Below, piece after piece: positions 20,007-32,164 of a stretch of 64,000 nucleotides of DNA. Where the stretch lies: contig VIIQ02000107.1 of the NCBI GenBank assembly GCA_007449985.2, forward strand, positions 1 to 64,000. Reading direction: 5' to 3'. Position numbers and translations under genes: made by a program. The notes under the pieces were generated by a model, which saw nothing but the letters and a program-made list of their open reading frames with translations, did not search any database and was not told where the DNA came from. The first letter of the stretch is position 1, and every line of letters starts with the position of its first letter. The DNA comes from Desmodesmus armatus. Taxonomy: Eukaryota; Chlorophyta; Chlorophyceae; Sphaeropleales; Scenedesmaceae.

Positions 20007-23000
20007 TCATGCAAGTGCAAGCTTCCCTTGCTCAACCACCTCCTGCCGTTGCGCAGCACTGTCCAACTGCTGGTGCTCCCACAGGGAAGTCACAACCAGC
20101 TGCTCTTGCAGCAGCCTCAACACATGGTCACCTTGCAACCCTAAACCATCCTGCGCTTCATGCCTGCTGTCGTCACCATCTGCAGGTTCAAGGCCGGCGC
20201 TGCCACCAACCCGACTGCCAGCACTACTACCATCCACCCCTCTGTCAAAGCCAACCTCATCTTTCTGCTCGCTATGGTAGCCAGCTACATGCAAAAACGT
20301 GACTTGCCGTGGCTCACAGGGGTGTATTGTCAATGCATTGTCTGAAAAGTGCCCAGACAGTGCTGCTGCACCCCCTTGCTGCATCTCCCACAAAGCATAC
20401 ACAGCCACGGCTTGGCTAGACACCGTGAAAGCAACAGCTTCCTGATTGCGCCCACTCCCGGTAAGAATATCCCCCTCGTCACCCGTCAAACTGACATGAG
20501 TCATGTTACTAACCATTATCTGAGGGTCCTGCAAAGGGAGGTCCTTGAAAGGGGCCAGCCAGACAGTCTGCTCCTGCTGGGGCACACCTTCTCCAGCAAG
20601 TGTGATATGGACGTAGCAGCTGGTGCGGCTACAGCCCTGCCCTGCCTTCTTCAGCAAGGCAGTGACGGACTTGGACCAGAGTCGGACGGCGGTGCCAGCT
20701 GGTGCTTCAGCTTGTAGCACCTGTTGGAGTCTGACATGACTTGCTGCCTTGAAGGCGTAGCTGTCACTGTTTTTCAAATTCCTGTCCGCGCCGCTGTTGG
20801 GGATGCTGTTGCTGCCTGTGGTGGGGCTGTGGCAGTGCGCAGGCGTGTCTGTGAGGGACAGCAGCCGCACTGCCAACTGCACGCTGACCGACTGCTGCAG
20901 GTCGTTGACAGCATACACCTGAAAGCATACAACAGGCGCAGCACAGATGCAGAGTCAACACATGCATGGAAGCTAAGCAACAGCACAAGTGACGCACCAT
21001 GCATCTCCTTCCGACTACATGATGAAAGGGATGTCCCATTGTGGTCCAATCCGGTGGTGGCGCAGAGGGAGCAGTGGGACTGGTATGGACAGCAGCGGCA
21101 AGTGATGGTGGGGTTGGAGTTTGTGGTGCCTGACTTGTTGGGCCTCACCCAGCTGCAATGTGCAGGGCAGGCGCTGCATTGGTTGCAGCTGGTTGAGGCT
21201 ATCTGTTCCATTCCTGACCTGGGGGCAAGGGAGGAGGCATACAGGATGCATGTGTGGGACCCTGTGTTGCAGCATCGCCCTAGGTATGCTAACATGGTGG
21301 TGGCTAGGGAGGAGTTGGCTGTGTTGGTCGCGGCCATCCCTAGTGCGTGGCAGGATGCAGCACGTGCAGTGCTGCGGGGTAGGCCATCCGGGCGGCTGCC
21401 GGCCGTTTCGGAGGCTCAGCTTACCGCAGCTAGGGACAGGGTGTGTGCTGATCTGGGCTGGCATACTCGCAATGGGGATGTGGTGAAGCTTGAGGCCCTC
21501 ACTGTGTCGCTAGCTACCCAGTGTCAATCCTTGGATGCGCTGTCAGCCATTGCTGACAGGCATGCTGCCTTCCGTCAGCGGGTGTTGTCTGTTGATATGC
21601 TGCAGCCAATTGTGGGCCAATTGCCCGGGGTCACTCGGGTGCTTCGGCGGTGGTGGAAGCTGCGTGTGCCTAATGAGCACAAGGAGGCTGCATGGCGGCT
21701 CACCCTCGACGCGTTCCCTACGGCCCAGCGCATGCACACAGGCACCTCTTGTGTAGCATGTGGGGCTGCTGAGCCCGGTGTACAGCACCATTGTTGGGAG
21801 TGTCCTGTTGCAGGGGCGGTGCGGGCGGAGATTGAGGGGCAGTTGCGAGCTCACCGGGTGGGCGACGCCCCCCCTTGGTTGGCTGCTGACCGCGGCCTGC
21901 AGTGTGCAGCTTTGTGGATGGGGGTGAAACCTCATCCCCGGTTGCATCATATTGTGTGGGACATGGTGTGTCTGGCTGGCATCGGTGCTGTTGACTTCGG
22001 CCGCAGAGTGGCGTGGGCTGTGGCAGCAGAAGGTCCTGCGTTGCCTCTGCTGACGGTAGAGCGCATTGCAGGGCGTGCTGCTGTTGGGGAGTTTTGGCGC
22101 GTCTTGGCTGACTTTGCGGTTTCTGCAATCATCCCTAAGCGGGCGCAGGGGCTTGCGCTCACACAGCAGCCTTTCATTGCATGGCATGTGGTGCTGTCAG
22201 GAGGCAACGGTTTGCGGGTAGTTAGGCATTGAGCTTCTGCATGTGGTGGCATGTGAGTTGCTGGCTGCTGTGTGACTTCTATCCTGCTGGCTTGTGAACA
22301 GTGCAGCGACTGGTGGTGTCGGTGAAGTTGCCTCCACGTGCGCCCACTGCAACATGTGGGAGTGGTTTGTGGCTCGCAGCTGTGTGTTCGCTGTTTTCTG
22401 TTCCGTCCGCCCTTTCTTGTCGCAACCCTGCAGGTGCGAGAAGCAGTGCCGTTGGCGCCATTCAGTCCTTCCAGTGTATTATATCTCTGTGTTCGCAATC
22501 TGGAAGCACACTGAGTGTGCGTGACAAGCTTTTGATGGTGGGGTTTGTCCGAACGGCCCCCTTCCGTGCTGGTTGTGTCCATCCGTGGCTGGGTTCAGTT
22601 GCAACGTAGTTGCTTGAGAAACCCGTGTAACACCTTCATTCATTCAAAATGATGAAAGGGAAAACTGTTGAATACTGCATGAACACCACCAGCGCCCCCT
22701 GCGCCTGTTAGAGCTTTGCGGTCGCTACTAGCTAGTGCCACAGTTGTACCACTGGTGTAGACCCCATCGCCACACTTAACCCCTACCAGCATGCAGTGCC
22801 AAGATTGGCTACTGCTAGCGTCAAGATGTCCTGCTGGCCCAACACATGGAACATCACTGCTAGGTACGATATCCAGCAGTGCCCTGGCAGTGCTGCCTCA
22901 CTCACAGTGATGGTGTCCTCCTGCAGGTCGTGCTGCACACTGAGTGTGACGTCAGCAAAGGCACGTGCGACACCGTAGTGGACAGGCTTCCAGACGCCGC

Positions 23001-26000
23001 CATAATCAATACTGCTCCAGCTGGCACCTGATACGACACCGCAACAGCAGCATCACAAAAGGACAGCAGCACACGATGAAAACAAAGATGATATCCATTG
23101 TGATGCCACCAGTGCCAGTGTAGGTGCTCTGGCCCACCAGACACCTGCTTAGTCCTGCAGGATGCTGGGCTGACCAGGCCTGGACCACACCATATAGCCT
23201 GTGACCATGGCAATTGGGATTCGCCGATTGCGCTCTGTGCGGCCAGCCGGTGGAAGTCCACCCCTCCCCCCAATAATCAAAAACACCATACAGCCTGTCA
23301 CCTCAAACTGTCAAGTCGAAGGCTATCTGCCTCTTCCAACAGATACCTGCATGCTTACCCACTGCTTGATCCAACTGTCCACCACCCACCTGCCCACACA
23401 TCGTTTAGCTGCCAGTACAGCACACCCATGCTCAGCACTGCAGGATCCGACCTCAACCGCCTCCATGTGTGCAGAGCAGTCTCATAACACAGCATCTGCT
23501 GCAGCTGCGTCAGGTAAACAAAGTCCTGCATGTCTCCTGCTTTCTCCTCCTTCAGCTCTGCCGCTGGTGCCTGTGCTGATGCTGTTGCAGGCCCCTCTGT
23601 GCGGTCAAACCGGCCAGGCGCTATGCCGTTTGCTGCTTGGCCATCCACAGCACCCTCTGGCTCTGCTGGTTTGCGCTGAGCTTGCAGATTTGCAGTACTG
23701 TCAGCATCTTGCAAAAGTGACACAGAAGCTTGACTGCATGGCAGCTGCAGGTTCAGCCCCAGCACATTGGTGTAGTGCTGCACAGCTGAACATGCAGCAG
23801 CAGACAGCCTGCTGACAAACTGCACGCCAGCGCTCCAAGCACGGGCTGCCGCACCGCTGGCAGGGGCAGGTGCTCCTGTTGCAGCCGCCTGATGACCTGG
23901 GCGCTGCAAAACAACAGGGTCTTGTTGCTGTGACAGGTGCTGCAGGTGTGGCTGCTGCTGCTGCTGTGGTTGTTGAGGCAGTAGCTGCAACCAGGCTGCA
24001 GGCAGCTTGAAGCGGCGCTGCAGCTGAGCCAGCAGCTCCATTGTGCCGTTGGGGTGACGCTGCCTGCACATACCACAGCATCGCACAGCACAGTTGACTG
24101 TTTGATATAGCCATCTTGCTGATGTTCTACATGTCTGCTTGTTTCATGGTGGGTCTAAGGTGAGAGTTTAGTGTCTAGCACTGGATGGAACCCAGTTGGG
24201 GAATGTGCTACGCTCGGACGGCTGCTGATACGGCCATGCCATGCCACAGTGTGTGCTGCTCAGCAACCGCAGAACGTCACTGCTCAAGGATGCACTGTAT
24301 CAGGGTCACACCCCACATACCTGTACTCGGTCATGTCTGCTGTCACCCACCAATCCTCCTCTGCAGTTGCTGCTGCATAGGTAGACCAGCTGGGGTAGGA
24401 CTGCCAACCATACTCTGAGATGAAGCGCGCATGGGGGTAGGTTCGCCAGTCCTGCAGGCACAGGTGCATGCAATGTAAGTCAGACCAAGTACAAGTCTGG
24501 CGCTAAGACTTGTGTGCCTTGATTTAGCAACTGCCTCGCGGGCTGCCTGCATTGTTGTGCCGCACGCAATGTAAGGGCGCCAACAGTCAGCACAACTCTG
24601 GCGTTGAGGCTTGTGTGCCTTGGTCTTAGCAACTACCTCGCATGGATGCTGCCTGCATCATGGGAGTTGAGGCGTGCATCTTCTTGCAGGTCTAGTGATG
24701 GTGGTTGGTGTTGATCTGCAACCTGATAGAGCTTGCTTGCATGTCAGGTGCTGCCTGCCCGTGACCGCATGGTGTGCTGCCATGCAGGCACATGAACTAC
24801 ACTGCTATGCTAGCACCCTGCATGGGTCTAAAACATCACGGCTGAGCCCCATGAAAGGGTGGCGGCAAGGCAACAGCACAGCCCCACAAGTGGCACAACC
24901 TCTGCAGCAAACCCATCTGATCCCTTCAAGCAACTCCTGCAGCAAACCTGTGTAATTCCTGCAAAATCACGCGCGGATTTACAAAGCTTTGGCTTCGGCA
25001 GTTTACCAGATCTGGAGAGTACCACTAAGTGGTGAAAGTATCCAGTAATGAGGGAATGACAGCACAGTGGCAGCATCTGCAGCGGCAGTTCCATCTTCCC
25101 TTCCTTCCTTGGAAAATCATTTGTGGCAAACCCGTCTCACCTGGCAATCATCCCTGTAGTTGTAGAAGTGCACATCTCCATATGCAGGGTCATTGGTGTT
25201 ACCCCACCGCTTCACGCGAGTTCCTGCTGGCACCCCCTCCAGCACACTTGCCGCAGCTGGGTTGAGGTCTCCTGCACCCTGCCTGTCACGTCCTGCAGGT
25301 AGCTCCTGTGCTGACGAAGCTGTGCTGACCAATGGTGGTTCACTGATAGCCCCTGCTGGTGCTGGGGCAGTTGCAGCATGTGCACTGCTGTCTGTATCTG
25401 TTTCTGAATGCAGGCCAGGGGTGTCTGGCAGCAGCACGGTGCCTCTGCTGGGTGAACTGTCCACCCATGGGGTGGTTGGCAGCATCTGCACATGCACAAC
25501 ACAGGCACCGCAAAAGCTGTCAAGCTTGCATGCATGTGCATGCACATCGAAACTGGGCTTGTGCCACATGCATGCAGTGCTGACTTTCCCACACCAGTGT
25601 CCATGCTTGATGGCTACCATGATGGCCTGCAGCGCTGCTACCAAGGGCATGGACTCCTCAACATACATCAAACCACCATGTTTGCAACCCCGTCGTGTCC
25701 ATTGCTGAAGCCAATCCCTCACCCAGCACGTACCTCCTGCACCAGCCTCCAAATTGTCTCCTCAAACAAGATGTTGTAGTCAGATGCATACATGGCCAAG
25801 TTGCCGCGACTTTCCTGGTACCACTCCAGCGACTGCTCCACCTCATTGTTCCCGCCAAAAACGACTAGGCTGGCGTGGGAGCCCAACCGCATCAGCTGCT
25901 GAGTCACCTCGGCCTCAACGTTTTCCAGGAAGCCGCCATTCCTGCACATTCAAAAAGTCCAAGACATGCCAACCTATGTGTCTGCTCATACAGCAGGGAG

Positions 26001-29000
26001 CATTGGTGACACAGGAGAGCCTAGGTGCGGCATATCACAGCATCGACAGCAAACCACTGTACCACATTGTACTTCCAGCATTGCATACACGGCAACAGTA
26101 TTCGAGATACACACCTGGGGTAGGGTGAGCAGGCAAACATGGCCTCCTGCCAGACCATCAGCCCCAGCTCATCAGCAGCATCATACAACTCATCAACCTG
26201 CAGCAACACCCACACCAGCCCAAGCAATTCAGGGATGATCAGTACCAGAACATGCCACAGTCAAGCAACAGCAAGTAAGTTGCTGACGAAGCTGACCAAG
26301 GCCCGCAACACTGGTGGGGCAGGCGAGCATTGTGTACTGGCTACTGTTGACTTCAACAAACAGGTGTCTAGAGTGTTGTAAACTTTACAATGTAAAGAAC
26401 TGGTTACATGTCATGTAATTAAATGCAGCCAGAGTGACTCTGGCCAAACACATGTGTGATTTGTATTTTTTGTATTACGTCACACTGCAGAGCAATCGGG
26501 GGGTTGAACCCTGATAAAGGGTTGATGATGCTGACCAGCATCCTGGATTCAGGTTCGAACCCTCAGACCCACCTGATAGCGGCCGCCTCCCCAGATGCGT
26601 ATCATGTTCATGTTGGCGTCCACAGCCGTCTGCAGCAGCGCCCGCACAGTGCCCTTAGACACCGCGGTGCTCAGCACATGCAGCGGAATCAGGTTGGCAC
26701 CCTTAGCAAACACAGGGACACCATTCACCCTGAAGTAAAAGCTGTCCCCTGCAGGTGGCAGTTGAGAGCTCCTACTTCCCCCTGACACAGCCTGACCATC
26801 ATGAGGATCAACCCCTGATGCCGCTGCTGCTGTTGCTGATGTCTGTCCGGCTGCTGGTGCTGCTGTCCCGCCTGCTGAGAGAGCATGCTGTGACTGCACC
26901 TGCGCCGGAGCATCTGCATGTGGCTGGGACTGGTGCTGCTGTCCCAGCAGCTCCCTTCCTGCTGTTGCTACCGGCTCCTGCACAAGCTCGACTGTGCGGA
27001 AGCCGATGCGGCGCACAATTATGGATCGAATCTCTGGCACTGGTGCTTTGCTGTAGCTAGGTGTCCCACCCCTGCTACTGCTGCTGCCGGTGTCACTGCG
27101 TGTGGAGTCCCCAGTAACACCACCTGCATCCCTGACACTGCTGCTGGTGCTGGAGGTGGTAGGTACCCTATCTCCGCTGCTGCTGTCCCTGCTGTCGCTG
27201 CGTGTGGCTAAGTGGCCATCATCACCCCCACCTGCATCCCTGCTGCTGCTGCTGCTGCTGCTGCTGGCCGTAGTGCTGCTGTCATCCTGCTGTACTGCTG
27301 CTCCATGCTGCCCACGCCTCAAAACTGGAGGAAGGCCGCATGTGGAAGGCAAACCGGTGGTGGTGGTGGTATCTTGTGGATCCACTGTGGGTTCAAACAT
27401 GACAGCTAGGTCGTAAAGTTCTCGGGGTTTGCCCTTGGGCTGAAGAGTCAAAGGCTGCCAGAGGTTGACTTTACTGGCTGGGACCTGGAGGTGCATTGTG
27501 GCCAGGGCTTGCAGGGAGTTGCCTGCAACAATACCTGGCTGCAGCTCAATCTGTACAAAAACAAGGCACAGCACAGCACAGCACGTTACTGGTCAGGCAA
27601 AGGGCAGCAATGCAGTTACACTGAGAGCTACTAGCTCTAGTGGAGACTGTCAGCCGTGCGCCGCAACATGGTGCTCACTGCATGGCTATCTGATGAACCC
27701 GCATATGATACCCTGTGTGCATTGTGCCTTGGCATCGACTACTCCCTGCTAGTAACATTGACTGTATGCTGATGTAGGTCGACAAGGCCTACCTGTTTCC
27801 CCCTGTGCAGGTCCAGCAGTGCAAAGGTGAGGCTGAGTGTGCCGCTGTCACCACCTGCCGGCACCACAAACTGTGCTGTGACTGTCAGGTAAAAAGTGTT
27901 GCTGCTGCTGTTGAAGGTCTGGCTGACCAGCGCACCTGCACAGGCAGGCAGAAGGAGGGCCGCCCGTGGATAATGCAGTGCAAGGGGGCATGTAAGTTGG
28001 GTAAGGTGTCTGATGTATGCCGCATGCGTGTGAGAGCAGGTGGGATGCTAGCAAGGATGCTACAATGCATGTCGCATGTGCTTTGCACACTGCCACCTCT
28101 TGTGTTCACTATGTTTTACAACCCCAGTCCATCCCATGCACAAGCATATGCATCATCATGCCTTCCTACCTCCCTTGCAGCTCACCAATGAGTGTGGCTC
28201 TGTCAAAGCCCACTAGCTCCACACGACCAGTGACACCCGCAGGCACAAAGGCGGGGCCCCAATCCTGCAGGCGTGCAGGTTGACCAGCAGCAGATAATGC
28301 AGCCTGGTTGTCAGCTGTGGTGTGCCATTGTTCCAGCTGAACAGCGTTCGCTTGGCTTTTAGCAGTGTATACCATCGCATGGGTGCAGATTTGGTCTCGA
28401 AAGTGAGCTGCTTTTGAACGTGTGTGGTTTGTGTGTGCATGTATTTGTTGGCTTTCCAAGCCACCACACACTTGGTACAACTGTCCCCAACAACATGCGC
28501 CAGGCCCTGTGTACACTACACAGCAGCTGCTGTAGTAGCTTCCGCTCAGCAATCATGCAGGACTCACCCATCCAAAGTCTGCAGCAGGCTTCCTGACCCA
28601 GTTATACAAAGGGATCCCACCAGGCACCTGGGAGCACAGCACAGCACAGCGCAGCAAACCACCCATGCCATCACCCATCACAGACAGCACCAAGGTTCTG
28701 CTGTCACCTCGGTATACCGTAATCCATCAGGATTCCATGAATCATGGCATGATCGCCAATGATTGGTGGCAGGATGGCGGCAGTGCAGGGTAAATGTGGG
28801 TTCACGCGCATGCACAGCTATAGCTACCATGCAGTGAAGTGGTCCATGCAAGGCATTACACAATGGTCACCAGCACAGGCTAGGTGTCCCATTGCAGTGC
28901 CTCAACCCCACCATCCAAATGCACAGGTAACTAAGCTTTGCCTGCTTGTCAACATGCCAGCCGCATCTGTCCCACACACCTGCATGGTCGGCACTGGGTA

Positions 29001-30412
29001 GGGGTACGCAGCCTGTGCCCTAGCAGCAATGGCTGCTGCAGGCTCCAGCACCACTGACAGCATGTTGGCACCCTCACGCAGGGCATCCGGACCCGGCAGG
29101 GCCACCCACCACGACCTGCACCATACAGCACGACGACCGGGAGGGGGGTTGGGGGAGGGGGGGGGAGGAGGAGGGGGTTGGGGGGAGTGCATTTTTGGCG
29201 GGGGGGGGGGGGGGGGCTGTGCTCACAGGTGACTGGACACAAACCTTGTCAAGGTGTTTCAGCAGAAGACATAGGCAGGCGCCACATGCAGTGCATGTGG
29301 ACTTGGTGGGGGTGCTCACCATGACCTGCACAATACCACAATGGGAGGAGACCGCATGCTGCTGCAGTGAGTGTAACTGCCAGCATTGGCCAAGCGACAC
29401 TTAAACCTGGCTGGCATACACATACAGCCAGCACAACTGCGAAGGAGGCCCTTCATGGCTCAAGCCCAAACCGAACACAAGTCGACCATACTGTATCCCC
29501 CTCCCAGACATAGGCATTCCCCCCACCTGTGTGCATTGTCGGCATGCAGGACGTGCCGTCCGTTGAGCACCACAGAGCCGACTGTGTCAATGCCATGGAG
29601 CAGCAGCAGCACGTGGCGGCAGCCGCTCAGCAGCTCGTGCCTCTTGCCTGGCCAGATCAGAGTGAAGTTCCAGCGATCCTCACTGACCCACCGCACCTCG
29701 CGCTCTCCATACCTGGGGGGTGGATGGTGCAGGGAAGGCGCGCGGGGAGGGGGGGGGGGAGCGGTGGTGAAAGGGGTTTTGATAGCAGTACAGGGGCTGG
29801 CTGGTCGGTGTTGTATGGTTGCTTGTGTTGTGTACTTCACAGAAGCAGCCGTGCAGCAGGGTTGACTGCCAGCTGTCCTCAATGCCCCAACGAACCGCCA
29901 GCTTGCCAGTGGTATGGCGCAGGGCATACCTGGGTGTAACATGCTACTGCTGGTGTGTTCATACCCACTGTTGCGCACTCTGGTACCCCTCTTCAATAAC
30001 AGATTAAACTTGGGTGCCCAACAATGCACACACCTGTACAAGGGGTCTGCTGGTATCACCCCTGCTGTTGCAAGGACTGACAATGTGTGTGCTGGCACTG
30101 TCGTAGGCAGGCTGATGCTGTTGTTGGCGTTAGTCAGCTTCCACTTGAGGGCAGAGAGGTCCACCCGAACGAGGTCGGCACTGGCAGGCTGCGCACATCA
30201 GCAAAATGCACACCGGTGCCATCAGGGGACACTAAGGGGAGACAGCCAAAGCAACCAGCCAGCTGCACATTAGGAAAGGCTGTATGCAGCTAATTACCGA
30301 CGGCAGTGTCCTGGCAGCAGAGGCCCACCTGCAGACAGACCAGCCAGAGCAACGCTACTGCTGTTGCCAGTGTCACCGGGGCAGCAGATATGTGCGCGGT
30401 CATCACAAACAT
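20007..30412 (-). CDS. Beta-mannosidase, lysosomal/secreted type (GH2)
   Basis: Fifteen exons with consistent phases: 30412-30329, 30188-30034, 29712-29527, 29115-28980, 28627-28568, 28264-28186, 27935-27793, 27550-26573, 26197-26115, 25941-25734, 25485-25141, 24451-24321, 24063-23390, 23027-22906, 20918-20007; about 1431 residues. The N-terminus is a signal peptide ([15 protein letters not shown]). Landmarks are [77 protein letters not shown] and [17 protein letters not shown]. The acid/base Glu is in [11 protein letters not shown] (about residue 668) and the nucleophile Glu in [14 protein letters not shown] (about 832), followed by [11 protein letters not shown] and [14 protein letters not shown]. 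It hydrolyses terminal beta-mannose from oligosaccharides. It is longer than animal enzymes because of Ser/Ala/Gln-rich insertions in exons 8, 11 and 13. The last intron contains a LINE fragment. Confidence 0.9.
21019..21031. repeat. Left target-site duplication of the LINE
   Basis: ATGATGAAAGGGA, identical to 22649-22661. Confidence 0.85.
21032..22648 (+). mobile_element. 5'-truncated non-LTR retrotransposon (LINE) with 13-bp TSD
   Basis: Inserted in the last intron of beta-mannosidase, in the opposite orientation. ATGATGAAAGGGA occurs exactly at both edges (21019-21031 and 22649-22661). The element ends in a short repeat tail (CATTCATTCAAA), typical of target-primed reverse transcription. 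It contains only the 3' portion of the reverse-transcriptase ORF and a 3' UTR. Without it the intron would be about 360 nt. Confidence 0.85.
21033..22232 (+). pseudogene. LINE ORF2 C-terminal fragment with zf-RVT domain
   Basis: About 400 codons, open to the stop at 22232. The segment [20 protein letters not shown], then [20 protein letters not shown] (CxxC...HH..C) is the zinc-binding RVT-associated domain found after the reverse transcriptase in plant and algal LINEs. The endonuclease and the catalytic reverse-transcriptase core are absent, so this is a dead 5'-truncated copy, although the remaining frame is intact, which suggests a fairly recent insertion. Confidence 0.8.
22649..22661. repeat. 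Right target-site duplication of the LINE
   Basis: ATGATGAAAGGGA, identical to 21019-21031; immediately after the CATT-repeat tail. Confidence 0.85.
24496..24645. repeat. Two-copy tandem repeat in a beta-mannosidase intron
   Basis: TCTGGCG...CTTGTGTGCCTTG...TTAGCAACT.CCTCGC occurs from 24496 and again from 24597 with a few substitutions; offset 101 nt. Confidence 0.6.
26383..26418. repeat. Two adjacent 15-nt palindromes
   Basis: CTTTACA-A-TGTAAAG (26383-26397) and TTACATG-T-CATGTAA (26404-26418), each perfect with a one-base centre, in the AT-rich intron between exons 8 and 9 of beta-mannosidase. Both contain TGTAA on each strand. Confidence 0.6.
29836..29929 (-). other. Duplicate (alternative or decoy) copy of beta-mannosidase exon 3
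   Basis: Between exons 2 and 3 lies a second exon-like segment starting after the same acceptor sequence (CAG|GTATG). It encodes [20 protein letters not shown], then [10 protein letters not shown]. Exon 3 proper encodes [19 protein letters not shown]. Both share R-Y...V-R-W-x-x-E-D-x-W-x-x-T-L. At 94 nt (donor GAA|GTACAC) or 89 nt (donor TTCT|GTGAAG), inclusion before exon 3 would break the frame, so it can only be mutually exclusive or unused. Confidence 0.55.
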
Positions 30413-30746
30413 GATGTGTGATAGTTGCGGTTCAGTTTGATGCATACGTTATCTCTGTCGTCGTTGTGTGCCGGGCTGTGACACCGCGGGAAACTGATCT
30501 AGGACTTCCGATATACAGATCACAGCCATGAGCCCGATGATGTTGCTACAGCCCGTTCGACTTGACACATTATGTACTCAACAAACGTTGTGAGGCAGCC
30601 AAGCCCCTTCTGTGTTTGATTGAGGACAGCTAAGAACGGTCTGGCAGGACAAGTGACACTGCTGGTGACCACAGTCAATCAAAGCACCTGCAAACGGTTG
30701 GCCAAACCTGCAAAACACAACAGCGCTACAAAAATAAACCCTGCTT
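30413..30746. promoter_or_regulatory. Presumed beta-mannosidase promoter region
   Basis: 334-nt gap between the beta-mannosidase ATG and the stop of the Tim17-like gene, both on the minus strand. No clear TATA box or other element recognised. Confidence 0.35.
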
Positions 30747-31209
30747 CTAGAACAGTAGCCACCGCCGCCGCTGTCCCTGTTGCTGCCCTTTCGACTCCTG
30801 CTCCTGCTGCTGCCGCCGTTCTATCAGCGCTGCCTCAAGCACTGCCTGTGCATCTTCCCGCATCTTGTTATGCAGCTCCTCCAGCTCCCGCTGCTTAACT
30901 GCCTCAACTGCCAAGATCTTCTCCCGCCAAGGCATGTCATCAAACCGTATCGGCACCTTCGGCTGCTGCTGCTGCATGTCCGCTTGCTGCTGCATCTCCT
31001 GCTGCTGCACCTCCTGCGCTTGCAGCAACTGCTGCTGCTGCTGCTGCTGCTGGGGCAGGTCCAATAGATCGTACTTCACCAGCCAAGCTTGTACCGCTGG
31101 TGTAACGTCCAGTTTGCTGTTAGCCCAGTGGACAGTGCCACACAGGGGGGCCCACATCACTGCGCCCAGTAGGTGAAAGCCACGACCGTCTGCATGAAGG
31201 ACAAGACAG

Positions 31210-31252
<43 letters not shown>

Positions 31253-32122
31253 GTCACACAAATGTGGCAGCGTTAGTGTGGGTGAAGTTCCCTCACCCGT
31301 GTGCCTACCGCAACTAAAATCAAACATGGGTACTGCTTACATTGCTCCCTCCCCTCGCGTCCACCTAGCTGCATACACGTGCATGCAGACGCCACCATCG
31401 TCACCCATTGATGTTTGCTGCTCTTTTACTTGCATGCCATCCGTCTGACGGCTGCAGCTGCAGGTGCCCAGCCCGCAGAAGGGGTCAATGCCAAGACCTT
31501 GTCTGAGCCATAGCAAAACTAAAGGCACACTGAACAGCATATGGAGACAAACATCACTGTACTCACATGCCACTCGTGTAAGTGCTGCACCAGCCAAGCC
31601 TCCTGCCCAGAAGCTGTTCCAGCCGTCATCATGACCACGCCGCACAGCACGCATACCCTCCTGGCACACTGCACACGGCACGAAGGCAACAGGGTGCAGA
31701 TCACAATCAGCAGTACTGTGAAGGTGGCTGTAGTTGTAGAGCTTGTTTGGGGAGCTGGAGGGTCGGCGGCGATGTAGGGGAGAAGGGTGCAGGGGGAAAG
31801 TGCAGCCCAGGCTGCTGGGCTGCACCAAAGCGGTGACGAAAAGCGTTCTGTGCATGCATCCCTGCCAGTTCGTGCAATGCGCACGGCACAGGCATTGGCA
31901 ACATATTGCTCGTGTGCCACACGACTGCACAGCAGGTATGACGCGACACAATGTCATGACACATAGTGCAGCTGCTGCACACAAGCTGCACGCTGCCCAA
32001 AGCATGACCGCCCCTTCACTGCTGGGCCCCAAGAAGACTGCAGCAGAGCATAGCTATGCACACAAAAGCATCAATCGTGTGCTTGCTGTAGGACAAGCCT
32101 GCAGCCGCAACAGGACTTGCTG

Positions 32123-32164
<42 letters not shown>

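Noticed and set aside
26480..26580. Possible tRNA: GGTTCGAACCC looks like a perfect B box
   Set aside because: No A box, acceptor stem or anticodon arm could be placed at the right distances.
31173..31253. Poly-Ala ORF from the AGC run at 31207-31253
   Set aside because: Microsatellite in an intron of the Tim17-like gene; not coding.
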